A stretch of 6,947 nt of DNA from Balneola sp. (GTDB lineage Bacteria; Bacteroidota; Rhodothermia; Balneolales; Balneolaceae): positions 2,209-9,155 of the forward strand of contig PCAT01000002.1 in NCBI GenBank assembly GCA_002730655.1, written 5' to 3'. Within the stretch, counting starts at the first letter, position 1, and each line of letters opens with the position of its first letter. Positions 1 to 6,695 of the stretch are shown here, in pieces. The position numbers and the translations under genes were made by a program. The notes beneath the pieces are model-generated. The model had not been told where the DNA came from. It saw only the letters and a program-made list of their open reading frames with translations, and did no database searches.

Positions 1-767
1 CCTTCCTGATCCAGCAATACAACAGAACCTGGTTTTTTGAGCTGACCCGTGTTTTGATCAAAATCCTTACCATTGGCAACTCTTTTACTATCAACATAAG
101 TTAGGTCTGCTTTAAACTGACTATTATCACCTTCTTTTTGGATCATTGCTTGAAGATCGTAATAGGTTCCTTTTCGAAATTTCATACGCTCTCTCTCTCT
201 CTGAACAATGAACTCAACTGCCACAGATTGTACCCGGCCAGCAGAAAGTCCAGGAGCAATTTTTTTCCATAATAAAGGCGATACAGTGTATCCCGCTAAG
301 CGATCTAGTATTCGTCTGGTTTCTTGTGCATGCACCAAATTCATATCAATATCTCGGGTATTATCTAGTGCGCTCTGAACCGCTTCCTTAGTAATTTCCC
401 TAAAAACCATTCTCTTTACAGGCACTTTTGGCTTTAACACTTCTAATAAATGCCAAGAAATGGCCTCGCCTTCACGATCTTCATCCGTTGCCAAGATGAG
501 CTCATCTACCCCTTTTAATTTGTCTTTTAGGCGTTTAACGATCTTTTTCTTGTCTGGCGGAGTGACATAAATAGCAAAGTATCGGTCATCTGGATTAATA
601 CCTAAACTAGACCAACTCTCTTTTTTGTACTTAGCTGGCACTAATTTAGCCGAAGATGGTAAATCTCTTATATGCCCCATGGATGAATCAACTTCATAGC
701 CCTTAGGCAAATACTTACTTATGGTCTTTGTTTTTGTTGGAGATTCTACTATGACAAGTCTTTTCAT
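1..767 (-). CDS. topA: DNA topoisomerase I (type IA), N-terminal part, cut by the window edge
   Basis: Type IA topoisomerases relax negative supercoils by passing one DNA strand through a transient break. The 255 complete codons visible start at the ATG at 767-765 and read open to position 1, so the C-terminal two thirds lie outside. The Toprim domain is clear: MKRLVIVESPTK at residues 1-12 with the catalytic Glu8, GHIRDLP at 31-37, and the metal-binding acidic triad in ATDEDREGEAI (Asp95, Asp97, Glu99). It is followed by the HAQETRRILDRL helix (146-157) and the GLSAGRVQSVA motif (173-183), both hallmarks of bacterial TopA. The active-site tyrosine and any zinc-ribbon C-terminal domains would fall beyond the window. 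The peroxiredoxin gene ends 73 bases upstream on the same strand, so readthrough is possible; I saw no convincing promoter or terminator in that gap. Identification is firm; only full length and domain tail are unknown. Confidence 0.97.
   Translation of the reverse strand, partial: MKRLVIVESPTKTKTISKYLPKGYEVDSSMGHIRDLPSSAKLVPAKYKKESWSSLGINPDDRYFAIYVTPPDKKKIVKRLKDKLKGVDELILATDEDREGEAISWHLLEVLKPKVPVKRMVFREITKEAVQSALDNTRDIDMNLVHAQETRRILDRLAGYTVSPLLWKKIAPGLSAGRVQSVAVEFIVQRERERMKFRKGTYYDLQAMIQKEGDNSQFKADLTYVDSKRVANGKDFDQNTGQLKKPGSVVLLDQE
189..202. repeat. (CT)7 dinucleotide repeat inside topA
   Basis: Seven tandem CT units, read as (AG)7 on the coding strand, encode the Arg-Glu alternation in QRERER (residues 189-194). 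Tracts of this kind can slip during replication and would shift the topA frame. The gene is expected to be essential, so a switching role is unlikely and the run may simply reflect a conserved charged helix. Confidence 0.8.
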
Positions 768-840
768 GGGTCTTTCTAAATGGGTATAAACAGGAATAAA
801 TTATTGGGCAGTAATTAGTTTGATAATCTTAAGGAATAGA

Positions 841-1314
841 TTACAAACTTTCTACCAGTTCTTTTAACTCCTCAGCATGCGCTTTAGTATTCACTTTTTC
901 AATGACAGCCAAAATAGTACCATCTGCGTCAATAACAAAGGCTGAACGGGAGGGGGCTTCATAAACTTTCCCGTACATCTTTTTTTCTACCATTGAGTCA
1001 GTCGCCTTGGCAAATGCATGTTCAGGGTCAGATAACAAGCTAAATGAAATACCTTGTTTATCGGCATATTTTTTATGTGAGCCACAAGTATCTTTACTTA
1101 ATGCTATCAATTGATATCCTCTTTCTGCAAACCAAGATGCATACTCAGCAAGACTAGCAGTCTGTTTGTCACAGCTACCTGTATTATTTTTCATGTATAC
1201 AGAAACAATTGTAGGGCGATCTAATAGTGCAGAAAAAGGCTGCTCAATTTCTTGACCATCTTTCACTTTTTTTATCAAAAAATTGGTATCTATTTTATTT
1301 CCAATCTCTATCAT
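841..1314 (-). CDS. Peroxiredoxin, BCP/PrxQ-like (AhpC/TSA fold), with altered active-site loop
   Basis: A 157-residue protein with the thioredoxin-fold peroxiredoxin pattern; such enzymes reduce hydrogen peroxide and organic hydroperoxides in the cytoplasm, and no signal peptide is visible. The likely peroxidatic cysteine is Cys48 in MKNNTGSC (41-48), with the family Thr at 45. The supporting Arg is probably Arg123 in SRSAFVIDADG (122-132), and LLSDPEHAFAKA (93-104) matches the BCP core. Two usual loop residues differ: the Pro seven positions before the cysteine is Met41, and the Glu three positions after it is Gln51. The only other cysteine is Cys77 in SKDTCGSHKKYA, a candidate resolving residue; the Cys found five positions after Cp in E. 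coli BCP is Ala53 here. This may be a distinct subfamily rather than a defective enzyme. A GAGG run about ten bases before the ATG could act as ribosome binding site. The gene lies between a Nudix hydrolase and topA, all on the minus strand. Confidence 0.88.
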   Translation of the reverse strand: MIEIGNKIDTNFLIKKVKDGQEIEQPFSALLDRPTIVSVYMKNNTGSCDKQTASLAEYASWFAERGYQLIALSKDTCGSHKKYADKQGISFSLLSDPEHAFAKATDSMVEKKMYGKVYEAPSRSAFVIDADGTILAVIEKVNTKAHAEELKELVESL

Positions 1315-1393
1315 TTATAATTTCCTCATTGATCTATTTTGTGGTTGATATGACACTTAAACTTTAAAATTTTGCTCGCTTAATTGAAAAGTT

Positions 1394-1410
1394 CTCAAAT
1401 TCACTTTGAG
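1394..1410 (-). terminator. Short hairpin between the Nudix and peroxiredoxin genes, possible weak terminator or leader element
   Basis: CTCAAA at 1394-1399 and TTTGAG at 1405-1410 form a 6-bp stem with a 5-base loop. Three further pairs (AAG 1389-1391 with CTT 1411-1413) can form if a two-base bulge is allowed. Read on the minus strand, it lies about 90 bases after the Nudix stop and 80 bases before the peroxiredoxin start, and is followed by a short CTTTTC run. The stem is A+T-rich and the U-run short, so intrinsic termination would be weak. It may also be a chance repeat. The rest of the 184-base gap (1315-1498) shows no recognisable RNA gene or promoter. Confidence 0.25.
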
Positions 1411-1498
1411 CTTAGGATAATCTCAATAACGGTTTATACCACCTCATTCGTTCACCTAATTTATAGACACTTTTCTGCACTTAGTCATACCCAGTGCT

Positions 1499-2062
1499 TT
1501 AATCACGCAAATACAATAGATATTTAGCAGTGGTTGCAGCGACAAGAGAGTGATGTATAATTCCTGATTCTACATTATCTAAAAATTGTGCTACAGATAT
1601 CAAATGGACATGTATACGCTCATTTCCATCTAGTTTTTGGTCGGCTACTTTTTCACAGTTTAATGCTAAAAAACTATGGGTATAATTATCTTGCATTGCT
1701 GGATTTGAACTTACTTTCCCTAGCGAAACCCACTCTTCAGAAATATAACCAGTTTCTTCAAGTAATTCCCGCTTAGAAGTTTCTAATGGAAGTTCTTCAG
1801 GGTCACATACTCCTCCAGGTAACTCCAAGGTAGGAGCTTGAATTCCATACCGATACTGTTCGACTAGAATAACTTTTTGATCTTTGGTAAGCGCTAAAAC
1901 ATTAACCCAATCTGGAGCTTTTAATACTGTAAAACTCGCGCGATGTTGCTCCGAGCCCAATACCATATCCCGCTGTACTAATTCAAATATATTAGTAACC
2001 GCAAGGGAACGTTCTTGTTCGGTATTCCAAGACTCAATAGTAAATAAGAAATCGATATTCAT
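1499..2062 (-). CDS. Nudix hydrolase, probably ADP-ribose pyrophosphatase-like
   Basis: A 187-residue protein with a perfect Nudix box, GX5EX7REUXEEXGU, at residues 84-106: Gly84, Glu90, Arg98-Glu99, Glu102-Glu103, Gly105 and Tyr106. This helix binds the divalent metals used to hydrolyse a nucleoside diphosphate linked to another moiety. The strand before it (TLELPGG, 78-84) and the preceding VILVEQYRYGI (64-74) resemble ADP-ribose pyrophosphatases, which produce AMP and ribose 5-phosphate. Pro121 lies 15 residues after the box, a position reported as a marker of the ADP-ribose subgroup. Substrate remains inference, because Nudix specificity is hard to read from sequence; other nucleotide sugars or dinucleotides are possible. 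The ATG at 2062-2060 gives an expected N-terminal strand region before the core; no Shine-Dalgarno sequence precedes it. It is divergent from amn across 108 bases, which suggests a shared control region and a linked role in AMP turnover. Confidence 0.9.
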   Translation of the reverse strand: MNIDFLFTIESWNTEQERSLAVTNIFELVQRDMVLGSEQHRASFTVLKAPDWVNVLALTKDQKVILVEQYRYGIQAPTLELPGGVCDPEELPLETSKRELLEETGYISEEWVSLGKVSSNPAMQDNYTHSFLALNCEKVADQKLDGNERIHVHLISVAQFLDNVESGIIHHSLVAATTAKYLLYLRD

Positions 2063-2170
2063 AATTGCGTAATCAAAAAAAGGGTTAGAAATTAGTCTGG
2101 GAGAAAACTATGGTATTTTAGCTTCTATCACTGCATTATCTCCTCAGACAGAATTTGTTTATATTGTAGT
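2063..2170. promoter_or_regulatory. Divergent intergenic region between the Nudix gene and amn, with an imperfect inverted repeat
   Basis: These 108 bases must hold the promoters of two divergent genes. They contain GTCTGGGAG at 2095-2103 and its near reverse complement CTCCTCAGAC at 2140-2149: nine complementary positions, with T2144 unpaired and a 36-base spacer. The arms could be paired operator half-sites, or the foot of a long stem-loop in the 5' leader of either gene. Just before the amn start lies TTTGTTTATATTG, which has pieces of the Bacteroidota TTTG and TAnnTTTG elements but not at proper spacing. No regulator can be named. Confidence 0.45.
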
Positions 2171-3334
2171 ATGAAAAAAATTATGTCCATCACTGCTGAT
2201 TCATTTACTAAAAAAGATGTTAAATCGCTTTGCGAATGTATGGAACAATTGTTTGACGAAGGGTTTTATCCCCATTTAGAAATTTACCGAGAATATTCCA
2301 AACACAATCCAAGGCTTAGCGGTGAAATGGCCCACCCAAAAGTATTTTACTGGTACTTAATTCGTGAACTATACCGTCTTCTTAAAAAAGGTGCTTCCGT
2401 ACAATTAAATAAAAAAAGAGCTCGTATTGCACTCGATGACCCTAGTTTGTTGTCGCATATTGACGAAGGAGAATGGGATTTTACTAAAAAGAAATTGTTT
2501 TTATTTTCCCCTGAGCGCGTAGACCTCTCTATTAACAGGTTACTGCATTACACAGGAACTCTGCCAGAACTTTTTCAGCGATACATTCTCTTCACCAATT
2601 ACAACATGCATGTAAAAGTCTTTACAGAGAAATTTCCTGATGCTGTTTTGCCAAAAAATGAATCAGTACAAATGCCCGCTTACCACTGGGTACAACCTAA
2701 CAATACGGGCATAAGCTTGGTGAATATTGGTGTTGGGCCCTCTAATGCCAAAACCATAACGGATCATGTCGCCGTTTTACGACCCGACGCCATGATCATG
2801 GTTGGGCATTGTGGAGGTCTACGAAATCATCAACAAATTGGGGATTTTGTATTAGCTAATGGATACTATCGTGATGACCGCGTTCTGGACGATATTTTTC
2901 CAATCGCAAATCCTGTTATTCCCAATTATCTTCTCAATAGCTATTTAAAACAGGCGTTAGACAAGCGCGGGATTGAACACCGTATAGGGACAGTATTCAC
3001 GACCACTAATAGAAACTGGGAATTTTCCGCAAATGAAACAGTTCAAAAAATTCATCAAAGCCGTAGCATTGCCATAGATATGGAATCTGCCACTGTTGCA
3101 ACCAATGGTTTTAGATACCGTGTCCCTCATGCTACATTACTCAGCATAAGCGACAAACCATTACACGGAAAACCCAAGCTTAGCCAGCAAGCTCAAGAGT
3201 TTTACAATCGCTCCAAAAAACTTCACCTAGAACTCGTTCTCGAAGCCATTGACGCGGTTAAACTACATTATCCAGAAGGACTCCCCAACTCCAGTATTCG
3301 GGCCATAAATGAACCTCTAATGAATGGAGTTTAA
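2171..3334 (+). CDS. amn: AMP nucleosidase, two-domain form
   Basis: Hydrolyses AMP to adenine and ribose 5-phosphate (EC 3.2.2.4), a cytoplasmic purine salvage and adenylate-pool enzyme. The 387 residues split into an Amn-type N-terminal domain (about 1-165) and a nucleoside-phosphorylase-fold catalytic domain (about 168-387). Telling motifs are RVDLSINRLLHYTGT (116-130) and FTNY (141-144) in the first part. In the second are VNIGVGPSNAKT (184-195), GHCGG (212-216), TTNRNW (278-283), AIDMESATVA (301-310) and SDKPLHG (327-333), with Asp328 aligning to the catalytic Asp428 of E. coli Amn by my recall. The C-terminal INEPL resembles the E. coli tail. It is about 100 residues shorter than the 484-residue E. 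coli enzyme: the N-terminus is shorter and a loop between FTNY and QMPA (167-170) is reduced by some 30 residues. The E. coli N-terminal domain is linked to regulation by ATP and phosphate, so control may differ here. The start at 2171 has no Shine-Dalgarno; an in-frame ATG four codons on is an alternative. Confidence 0.96.
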   Translation: MKKIMSITADSFTKKDVKSLCECMEQLFDEGFYPHLEIYREYSKHNPRLSGEMAHPKVFYWYLIRELYRLLKKGASVQLNKKRARIALDDPSLLSHIDEGEWDFTKKKLFLFSPERVDLSINRLLHYTGTLPELFQRYILFTNYNMHVKVFTEKFPDAVLPKNESVQMPAYHWVQPNNTGISLVNIGVGPSNAKTITDHVAVLRPDAMIMVGHCGGLRNHQQIGDFVLANGYYRDDRVLDDIFPIANPVIPNYLLNSYLKQALDKRGIEHRIGTVFTTTNRNWEFSANETVQKIHQSRSIAIDMESATVATNGFRYRVPHATLLSISDKPLHGKPKLSQQAQEFYNRSKKLHLELVLEAIDAVKLHYPEGLPNSSIRAINEPLMNGV

Positions 3335-3387
3335 TTAGTCTTTAGGCCTGGATCTTAGAAAAAAGCATATAAAAAGATTTGATAGGT

Positions 3388-5931
3388 TTAGAAACGAAGA
3401 CTTAATCCAATTTGAATACTGCGACCGGCTGCTGAAATACCTGAACCATACGGACGATAGCGCTGATCGCTGAGGTTTTCCCCTCTAAATAATAGCTGTC
3501 CCCATTCAGCAAACTCCCATTGACCAACTAGATTCCATATCTGCCAAGATGGGACATAGGGTAAACCCTGGGTATCCAGTGCATAAATTTCTATTTTTGC
3601 ACGTTCTGTTACAGCCATTTGATCATATGCCATAGCACCCTGAAAACGATGTATAAGGCTAACAGACCATCTGTCATATTCATAACTAAGACTATTCTCT
3701 CCAAATAATGGAGCCACATGTCTAGATGGGCTAAATGAGCCATTGTCTAATTCTTCCTCTCCTTTTTGTAGGTTTATTCGTGTGTTTAGAATCCATCGAA
3801 TACTCAGTTGAGCATCCAAACTCCATTGTAAGCCATATACTTGAGCAAAGGCCGCATTTTGTATTGCCTGTATCCTACTATTGATACCATTATAAAGCAT
3901 GGTGGTTTGTCCATTAATTGAATAATCTCTACGTACCATTGCATCTTCCAAATGAGTCCAATACGCATTCATTTCAAGCCTGAGCCCGCTCAACACTCTA
4001 TGAACTATACCTAGATCTATATTCCAAGCATATTCAGCTTTGAGCTTCGGGTTAGGTACCGTTACCGCTCCTGGCTCTGAATCAAATACCTTTCCCATAT
4101 CATCCACATTCGGAGATCGAAAGGCGGTTCCCATATTTAGCTTAAGTACCCAATCATTGTTGGGCCGGCTTATAAGCCCAAGTGATCCCACGAGGGCTCG
4201 ATCGCTAAGGTTCACTGTATCGATTAACTTTATATCTAGACGATCTGAGTCTCCAAATTGTGCGTTAATGTAATAGGTGTTATACCGTAAGCCAGCTTGT
4301 AATTTGGTATTCGTATTTATTTGGATGTCTGAATGAAAGAAATACGCTGAAGATGTCCAGGTTGCATCAGGATATCTAGCCAAACCAGGTTGGGATTTTT
4401 CTACGGAAAGTTGCTGTATAACTCCTTCAGAGTTTACCTTGTTTTGTACCCATTCCACACCATAACTAAGCAATATATACTCATTTAACCATTTAATAGC
4501 GTCTATATGAATGGAATTTGCATGGACTAGTTCGTCTTGCTGTTCAACAAATAGCTCTCCAAAATTTCTACTCATTCTACTTTCCCAAAAATATTGCCTG
4601 GCGCCTTTTATAACTAATTGATCATAAATAGCTTCATTCATACCACCTCTCATTTTTAGCGATAATAAATGCATCTTCCATCCCTGTGGACCATAATCCC
4701 ATTGTGCATACCACGGCAATCCATCTCGCAACCGAAGGTGACGATCATATCGCCCGTAATTCGAAGTTTCTGAAAATTGAAAAGTGTATTGTACATCCAT
4801 TTGATCCAATGGTTGCCAGCGAATTTTTTGCAAAGTATTCCACTGATCATAACCTGAAGGTATTTGTAGTAAAGGATCGCTCTGCTCAACTATTTCGTCA
4901 GGAACTTGGCCATTAATAAGAGGTTGAAAGGTACCTTGCCAATGATCTACGTAATAATTTTTTACATAATCTTCAGGGCCATTTGAACCTTGCCTAAGGT
5001 GGCCATACTGCCATCGGCTTATGCTTCCCAGCCATGCCCATTTATTCCATCCTAGCTGTACATTCAGATGTCCAGTACGTTCATTATTAGCCGATATACC
5101 TCGAATTATAGCTTTCCCACTAGCAATGGGATTAAATATATTTCTTACGCTTTCCAAAGCAAATTCTGGGGTTAATGTCTCAAAACTCATTACCCCACCA
5201 ATGGCATCACTTCCATACATCACCGAACTAGGGCCAAATAGTATTTCGGAACGTTGCATGGAAAAAGGATCCAGATTAATGACATTCTGTATGTTACCGC
5301 TTCTAAAAATAGCCGTATTCATACGAATTCCATCTACACTATACAGTAGACGATTAGTTGCAAAGCCACGAATCATAGGGCTACCACCTCCTTGCTGGCT
5401 TTTTTGAATAAAAACCTTACCGCTTAGCCCAAGCGCATCTGCCATTGTTTGTGGCTGACGGAGTCGTATTACTTCCGGCTCTATGACTAAAATAGCCTGC
5501 GAGACCGAAGTGTAATTTTGTCTCCATCGAGTGGCAGAAACGACTATATTTTCTAGTTGAAAAATTTCTGGCTCCATATATAAAGTATCACCCAGCGCAC
5601 TTAATTCTTGGTAACTCAATATTTTTTTTTGATATCCTAGAGCCTGAATTTCAATTTTATCTTGACCTTTAAAACGATCAATTCGAACACGCCCTTTAAC
5701 ATTACTAATTTCAGAAATTGCTGCTTTTTTGCTCCAAAATATAACTCCAATTATGGGAGCTTCATCTTTAATATCCAGCACTAACAATACAATAGCCTCA
5801 TCCTCTTGAGGCATAGGGGATACAGCGTAGATTACCGAACTAAGTACTAAACTAGAGATAAGTGTTAAAAAAAAACTCGATCGTTTAAAAACACGCCTTA
5901 AAATTCGAAATATGATGTAAGATTGTATCAT
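3388..5931 (-). CDS. TonB-dependent outer-membrane receptor, heme/hemoglobin-type family, substrate uncertain
   Basis: An 847-residue ligand-gated porin that would import a scarce ligand into the periplasm using TonB energy. In order: a basic n-region (RILRRVFKR, 9-17) and hydrophobic signal segment (20-36), cleavage probably near Ala36; a carboxypeptidase-like regulatory domain (about 47-115, ending in LGY); the ENIVVSATR strand (127-135); the plug (about 140-255) with GSPMIRGF (183-190), SVDGIRMN (198-205), EILFGPSSVMYGSDAIGG (229-246); then the beta barrel, ending in the C-terminal Phe expected for outer-membrane insertion. FRSPN (604-608) and NPKL (627-630) correspond to the FRAP and NPNL boxes of heme receptors. 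However, the plug has no histidine, none lies between these boxes, and there is no cysteine, so heme, another metal chelate or a different ligand are all open. It follows the AlkD-like gene by 44 bases. GGGAAG directly abuts the ATG. A T9 run (5867-5875) and an A9 run (5622-5630) lie in its first 105 codons. Confidence 0.93.
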   Translation of the reverse strand: MIQSYIIFRILRRVFKRSSFFLTLISSLVLSSVIYAVSPMPQEDEAIVLLVLDIKDEAPIIGVIFWSKKAAISEISNVKGRVRIDRFKGQDKIEIQALGYQKKILSYQELSALGDTLYMEPEIFQLENIVVSATRWRQNYTSVSQAILVIEPEVIRLRQPQTMADALGLSGKVFIQKSQQGGGSPMIRGFATNRLLYSVDGIRMNTAIFRSGNIQNVINLDPFSMQRSEILFGPSSVMYGSDAIGGVMSFETLTPEFALESVRNIFNPIASGKAIIRGISANNERTGHLNVQLGWNKWAWLGSISRWQYGHLRQGSNGPEDYVKNYYVDHWQGTFQPLINGQVPDEIVEQSDPLLQIPSGYDQWNTLQKIRWQPLDQMDVQYTFQFSETSNYGRYDRHLRLRDGLPWYAQWDYGPQGWKMHLLSLKMRGGMNEAIYDQLVIKGARQYFWESRMSRNFGELFVEQQDELVHANSIHIDAIKWLNEYILLSYGVEWVQNKVNSEGVIQQLSVEKSQPGLARYPDATWTSSAYFFHSDIQINTNTKLQAGLRYNTYYINAQFGDSDRLDIKLIDTVNLSDRALVGSLGLISRPNNDWVLKLNMGTAFRSPNVDDMGKVFDSEPGAVTVPNPKLKAEYAWNIDLGIVHRVLSGLRLEMNAYWTHLEDAMVRRDYSINGQTTMLYNGINSRIQAIQNAAFAQVYGLQWSLDAQLSIRWILNTRINLQKGEEELDNGSFSPSRHVAPLFGENSLSYEYDRWSVSLIHRFQGAMAYDQMAVTERAKIEIYALDTQGLPYVPSWQIWNLVGQWEFAEWGQLLFRGENLSDQRYRPYGSGISAAGRSIQIGLSLRF

Positions 5932-5941
5932 CTTCCCGAAA

Positions 5942-5954
5942 TATAACAGTTATA
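5942..5954. promoter_or_regulatory. 13-base perfect dyad just upstream of the TonB receptor start, possible operator
   Basis: TATAAC at 5942-5947 and GTTATA at 5949-5954 form a perfect inverted repeat around A5948, ending 10 bases before the receptor ATG in the 44-base gap after the AlkD-like gene. On the minus strand the region reads TGTATAACTGTTATATTTC. It therefore includes TATAAC and TATATTTC, which resemble a -10 element, so a repressor or internal promoter could sit here. A+T-rich dyads of this size occur by chance, and no matching regulator gene is present. Confidence 0.25.
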
Positions 5955-5975
5955 CAAGCGAAGATGAGGATTCAA

Positions 5976-6695
5976 TTAATTTTTTACTTCCCCTAACAAA
6001 TACGCTTTTCTGAGGGGCTCATTCAGTTTCTCAATAGCATATCTAAGCATTGTTCTTGGCATGATAGTATAGTAATTATTAAGAAATTCTAGCAAAACAT
6101 CCTCCTCCATTTTACCTACTTCTCGTAGCATCCAGCCTAAGGCCTTATGAATAAGGTCATGAGAATGATTTAATAATCGTTGCCCCATCCAAAGTGTACT
6201 ACTGAAATCTCCCCTTTTAATGAACTGATAAGTGCTTACTACTGCAATACGTACCTCCCATAAATTCTGCGAAACTACCCAATCCTTGAGAAGGCTTCGG
6301 TCTCTATCCCAGAACCAATCACCCAAAATCTTGTACGCCGAAGTATCTACTAAATCCCAATTATTTATGTGATACCTATAATCTATATACAACTGCACCC
6401 ACTTTTCTTTTTCTTTGTCACTCTTAGCCGTTTCATACCAATGTATCAAAATAAAAAGGGCTGTCAAGCGCACCTCATGAACAGAGTGTTCAATGAGTAC
6501 AGGCCACTGATCAGGGGAGAAATCCCGACTAACTTTTTTCGCAATTGCGCGTTGAAATGGCACCCGAATACCCCAAAAAATATCTCCCTCTGCATATTGC
6601 CCTTTTCCGGTTTTAAAGAAACCTTGCATACGCTTTGCATACTCCTCACTAGTTTCTTGTCTTAGCAATTCTATTATGTACTCATTAGAAATCAT
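5976..6695 (-). CDS. AlkD-like DNA alkylation repair protein (HEAT-repeat DNA glycosylase family)
   Basis: AlkD-family proteins are cytoplasmic, all-helical HEAT-like repeat proteins that remove 3- and 7-alkylated purines without flipping the base out. This 239-residue protein has the usual family length and its signatures: GIRVPFQR (42-49), HINNWDLVDTSA (109-120), WEVRIAVVS (146-154), HDLIHKALGWMLREVGK (179-195) and MPRTMLRYAIEKL (212-224). The residues known to matter in Bacillus cereus AlkD (Trp109, Asp113, Arg148, Trp187) have counterparts at Trp113, Asp117, Arg149 and Trp188, so it is likely to be catalytically competent. The ATG at 6695-6693 lies within the upstream HMA gene: the two overlap by 11 bases, and no Shine-Dalgarno precedes this start, which points to translational coupling. 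Its place between a metal-binding protein gene and an outer-membrane receptor gene is unexpected for a repair enzyme. I leave the symbol blank because paralogues (AlkC, AlkD, AlkD2) are not always separable, although AlkD fits best. Confidence 0.92.
   Translation of the reverse strand: MISNEYIIELLRQETSEEYAKRMQGFFKTGKGQYAEGDIFWGIRVPFQRAIAKKVSRDFSPDQWPVLIEHSVHEVRLTALFILIHWYETAKSDKEKEKWVQLYIDYRYHINNWDLVDTSAYKILGDWFWDRDRSLLKDWVVSQNLWEVRIAVVSTYQFIKRGDFSSTLWMGQRLLNHSHDLIHKALGWMLREVGKMEEDVLLEFLNNYYTIMPRTMLRYAIEKLNEPLRKAYLLGEVKN

Noticed and set aside
768..840. Possible terminator or promoter between the peroxiredoxin and topA genes
   Set aside because: Only a 5-bp AATTA/TAATT repeat is visible, with no matching U-run and no well-spaced promoter elements.
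1588..2072. Two 62-codon plus-strand ORFs (1588-1776 and 1884-2072) antisense to the Nudix gene
   Set aside because: Both overlap the Nudix coding region, including its catalytic box in part, and show no family resemblance.
2790..2801. 12-base palindrome CCATGATCATGG in amn
   Set aside because: It falls in conserved coding sequence (Ala-Met-Ile-Met-Val strand before GHCGG) and is explained by codon content.
3335..3387. Possible bidirectional terminator between the convergent amn and receptor genes
   Set aside because: AGGCCT and A/T runs are present, but I could not fold a stem of useful length next to a U-run on either strand.
4656..4889. 77-codon minus-strand ORF inside the receptor gene
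   Set aside because: It is a second frame within conserved barrel coding sequence, with no domain or ribosome binding site.
5021..5407. 128-codon plus-strand ORF antisense to the TonB receptor
   Set aside because: It lies wholly within the plug and early barrel coding sequence of a clearly real gene, and its translation has no recognisable domain; it is a frame shadow.
6369..6665. 98-codon plus-strand ORF antisense to the AlkD-like gene
   Set aside because: It overlaps a well-supported gene with conserved motifs and has a low-complexity, Phe-rich translation; it is a shadow.
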